This document shows positions 61,215 through 64,000 of a stretch of DNA of 64,000 nt, piece after piece (within the stretch, counting starts at the first letter, position 1; each line of letters starts with the position of its first letter). This DNA is from Clusia tigrina. Taxonomy: Eukaryota > Arthropoda > Insecta > Diptera > Clusiidae. The DNA lies in NCBI GenBank assembly GCA_920105625.2, contig OV050033.1, positions 14,528,001-14,592,000 of the forward strand, written 5' to 3'. The notes under the pieces are model-generated. The model was given only the letters and a program-made list of their open reading frames with translations, was not told the origin of the DNA and did no database searches. The position numbers were made by a program, and so were the translations under genes.

Positions 61215-64000
61215 CATTGCTTGAAGAATAATCGGAACTTGACTCTTGAAAATATCAATAGGTAGTAGAAGGTTCTGTGGAAGTATATGCCATTAAATAA
61301 AATAACCCTGTGAAATAAATGCTCTTAAATAAAACGTCGGAATCCAAGTTATTTAAATATATAAAAAATTCAAGGTCTACGATTTTGCTGCTCAACTCTT
61401 CCTGATACTAATATCACAAAAATTTTAAAGTAAGTTAAACCAAAAGTAGCATTATTCCAGGACTTTATTTCCCGTGAGCAATTTCATGGTTTCATTATTT
61501 GCGAATTGTCTTAAATATTTAAATTAACACTCGATTTTTTTCTATTATTCCTCAGTCACTGCACTGTTATCATTTCTAGGTAATTCGAGTGCATTCATTT
61601 CCAAGTCGCTCAAAACTTCCTGTAGGTAGTTGGCAGAGACGTGGCAACCTGTCGCATTACTGCAGCTTTCATAAAATGTTTTGTCATTTTTTCCGCTCGA
61701 TGGTTAAAGGAGCGAGCAGAAACGCAGCTTGTTATTTTCGCCATTCCTTCAGTGCCTGTTATTACCAGCAATTTGCATATTTCGCAAACTGTTTTCCTTA
61801 ACTCGGGCTGAATGCAGTTGCAAAATTGCGGCACGTTAGTCGACATAATTTTTTCTTTAGGTTTATTTTTATTTTTGGTGTAAGCAGCGTTTTGTTTTAT
61901 AACATTTTTTAAGCATTTTTTGATACAACTTTAATTTGGATGAGCTGATTTTATGCCACGCTGACTATAACTCATAAAACCAGACAAATGTCGAGAAAGG
62001 AATAATTTTTGCCATTTATTTGAATAATGCAACAGTGTATAGCATCCATGACAGCATGTGCTGCAGCACAAATAAAACTTTTGTACGAGTTAATAGTTTA
62101 TTCACATTTTTCCACTCATCCCTCCAGGCTGATAATTTCCTGTGCATTGAGGGAGATTACACTTGTCTTTGAAGTATACTTTTAGTTATAGTATAAAATA
62201 AGGATTTCTAGCTTTAGATCTTAGTCGACACACTTAGTCAAATTACATTCACAGACTCGTTTCGAACTATACTATAGCTGAACCAGACAGTTTTCTTAAA
62301 ATTAACAATTCACAAATCATTCCCAGTTTCAATTTCCAGGTTTTAACCGGTACCATACCAAAAGAGGCGATTCCTCGAAATTTTGGAGATGATGGCAAGA
62401 ATGTAAAAAGAACAAAGGTACTCTCACACTGCACAAAAATAATACATTATGTATAAACCTCTTCTGTTTATTGAGATAAAATGCCATCTTGTTGTAACAA
62501 ACTATAAAATTTTGAGAAATGTGGGTCTTTAAAATAGCTATTATCTAACAATTCTTCTGTAGAAGTTTTCCGATCATCATATAAAAAAGACTTAGAGTAG
62601 TCTTTGAAAGATCCTGGAAACCAGAAATCACATCATATCCGCCATTGAACAAACCTTGAATGATACCATTCAAGCAAAATGCACCTGGTGTTAAAGCAAA
62701 ATTTTGTGTTTTCTACGAAACTTGCCTGAAATATAGTATAAGTAGACCTTGAGAAACATCAATATGTATCATGCTGCTTACAAAAGTTCTTGCTAGGAAT
62801 AAACCGAAGCGAATGAATTCCATTGGAGCGCTCCTATACATAACTGTATCACAACAATGTGGCATAATGAAAAGTCCTAAGATTTCCTTCTGAAAGTGCA
62901 CAGATATTGTGCTGGTGTATCATCATACATATAGTCAACTTACCCTCAACTAACCTTAAAATTTCATGGAATGCAATCTGTCATGCAAACTGTCAAAATG
63001 ACTTTTCACTGCGCTGCAATTGATGTAACGCAATGGAATGGAATGTAAAGAACAAAGGAAACATTCCATCAACTTTGCACTGAGCAATTTTCAAACCTAA
63101 TTTAAATTTCATACAAATTGTAATTTCTCTTAGCATGTGCGCCACACCTCAACACTGCTCTGAATTAAAATTGCAGTATGTGATTCTCCTTAGTCAATGC
63201 AATCTGCCAACCGCAAGAATGCCGCAAACATACCCACTGCTAACTCCCTTTGAGTAGCGACAAGTTTTGCAATAAATGTTTCCAAACGGAATTGTAGCAA
63301 ATGCCAAGCAAATGTCACCTGCGCTGAGACTCTAACAATGAGCATTGCATTGTCAAGATGACTTGAAGATACGTACGAGTACAACAAAAGCACTCAATGG
63401 CATTGTTCGCTGGAGAATTTAATTAAAATGGGATATGTTCCAACGCCACGTGTGCACACGCCTCCGTACTCAAACGCACAGATGCGCGTACAATAAACAC
63501 ACTAGCGAGGAGCAAATAGGTAGCATTGCTACGAAATGCACCTGCCAAGGAGAGAGTAGCCTCAACTACAGAGTAGTGAAAGGTATAGGTGGGACTCGAG
63601 GACCTGTGAAACAAAAGCGTACAACTTCTATTTTCACCTCTTTATATAATTTTTCCTGTTGACTTTTGTACGCTTAATAAAATTTCGAAGTCTTGTCAAT
63701 GAAAAATTACACGTTGTTCAACTTGATTTCTGTTCGTTTGTTTGATTTCGTTGCTTTCAGTTTCTTGAGGTTGACAGGCCTTTAAAATGGAATTGATAAA
63801 TAATTGTGTTAGAAGTATCTTGCAAGTAAGAAATGTATCCAAAGTAACAAGCGAATTTTGATTATAAAACGTGTTTACAAATTCAATTCAATGGATTCAT
63901 TATATCTCTCTAGAATTGCTGGTGTAACGTTTCATCGAATTTGATACATAGCGGTGAGCGTAAAATTTATGCTGTTTGAGTATTTCTTTCAAAATTCTTC
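61215..64000. other. non-coding stretch
   Basis: AT-rich sequence with no gene recognised. GC-richer patches lie at 61580-61810 and 63190-63600, with short frames of chance appearance on both strands. A TGGAATGT/ACATTCCA inverted repeat lies at about 63041-63070 (see rejected items). Confidence 0.5.

Noticed and set aside
63044..63057. TGGAATGTAAAGAA, identical to the first 14 nt of miR-1
   Set aside because: The mature miR-1 sequence is almost invariant in animals and the rest does not match. The star arm is absent and only an 8-bp stem (TGGAATGT/ACATTCCA) is present.

Overview
The window looks like non-coding DNA from a higher fly (Diptera, probably a brachyceran such as a tephritid fruit fly). 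It is strongly AT-rich, open frames are short, splice-site-like sequences are frequent, and eukaryotic transposons are scattered through it. I see no operons, ribosome binding sites, rRNA, tRNA or CRISPR array, and no complete host gene that I can name. The assignment to flies is inferred from the element families and base composition; it was not tested against any database.

The firm content is mobile DNA. A mariner (DD34D) element lies at 30946-32195, with perfect 29-bp terminal inverted repeats, a TA duplication and a decayed transposase. A DD41D rosa-like element lies at 60267-61212, with near-perfect 20-bp inverted repeats, a TA duplication and a large internal deletion. Three LTR ends share one ~50-bp U5 terminus: a probable solo LTR at 53355-54937 with a six-unit minisatellite in its 5' half, a fragment at about 39203-39930 on the minus strand, and a more divergent end at 59510-59560. 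Two 3'-terminal scraps of non-LTR retrotransposons lie at about 14341-14655 and 43965-44243. A short inverted-repeat (MITE-like) element lies at 6262-6633.

Possible host coding sequence is weak and unnamed. A coiled-coil-like open frame with a donor site lies at 248-430. A symmetric phase 1-1 candidate exon lies at 27412-27561. A phase-compatible pair of candidate exons lies at 42703-42794 and 43076-43264. A decayed reading frame of 295 codons lies at 45364-46248, followed by AATAAA and an A-run as in a processed pseudogene. An unassigned minus-strand open frame lies at 50205-50480. In AT-rich DNA of this size some of these will be chance.

The rest reads as intergenic or intronic sequence, with a few perfect hairpins and short tandem duplications. 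I found no convincing new biological system. The items most worth checking are the decayed frame at 45.4-47.2 kb, the divergent LTR family with a shared U5 end, and the hairpins at 28.05 kb and 56.7 kb.
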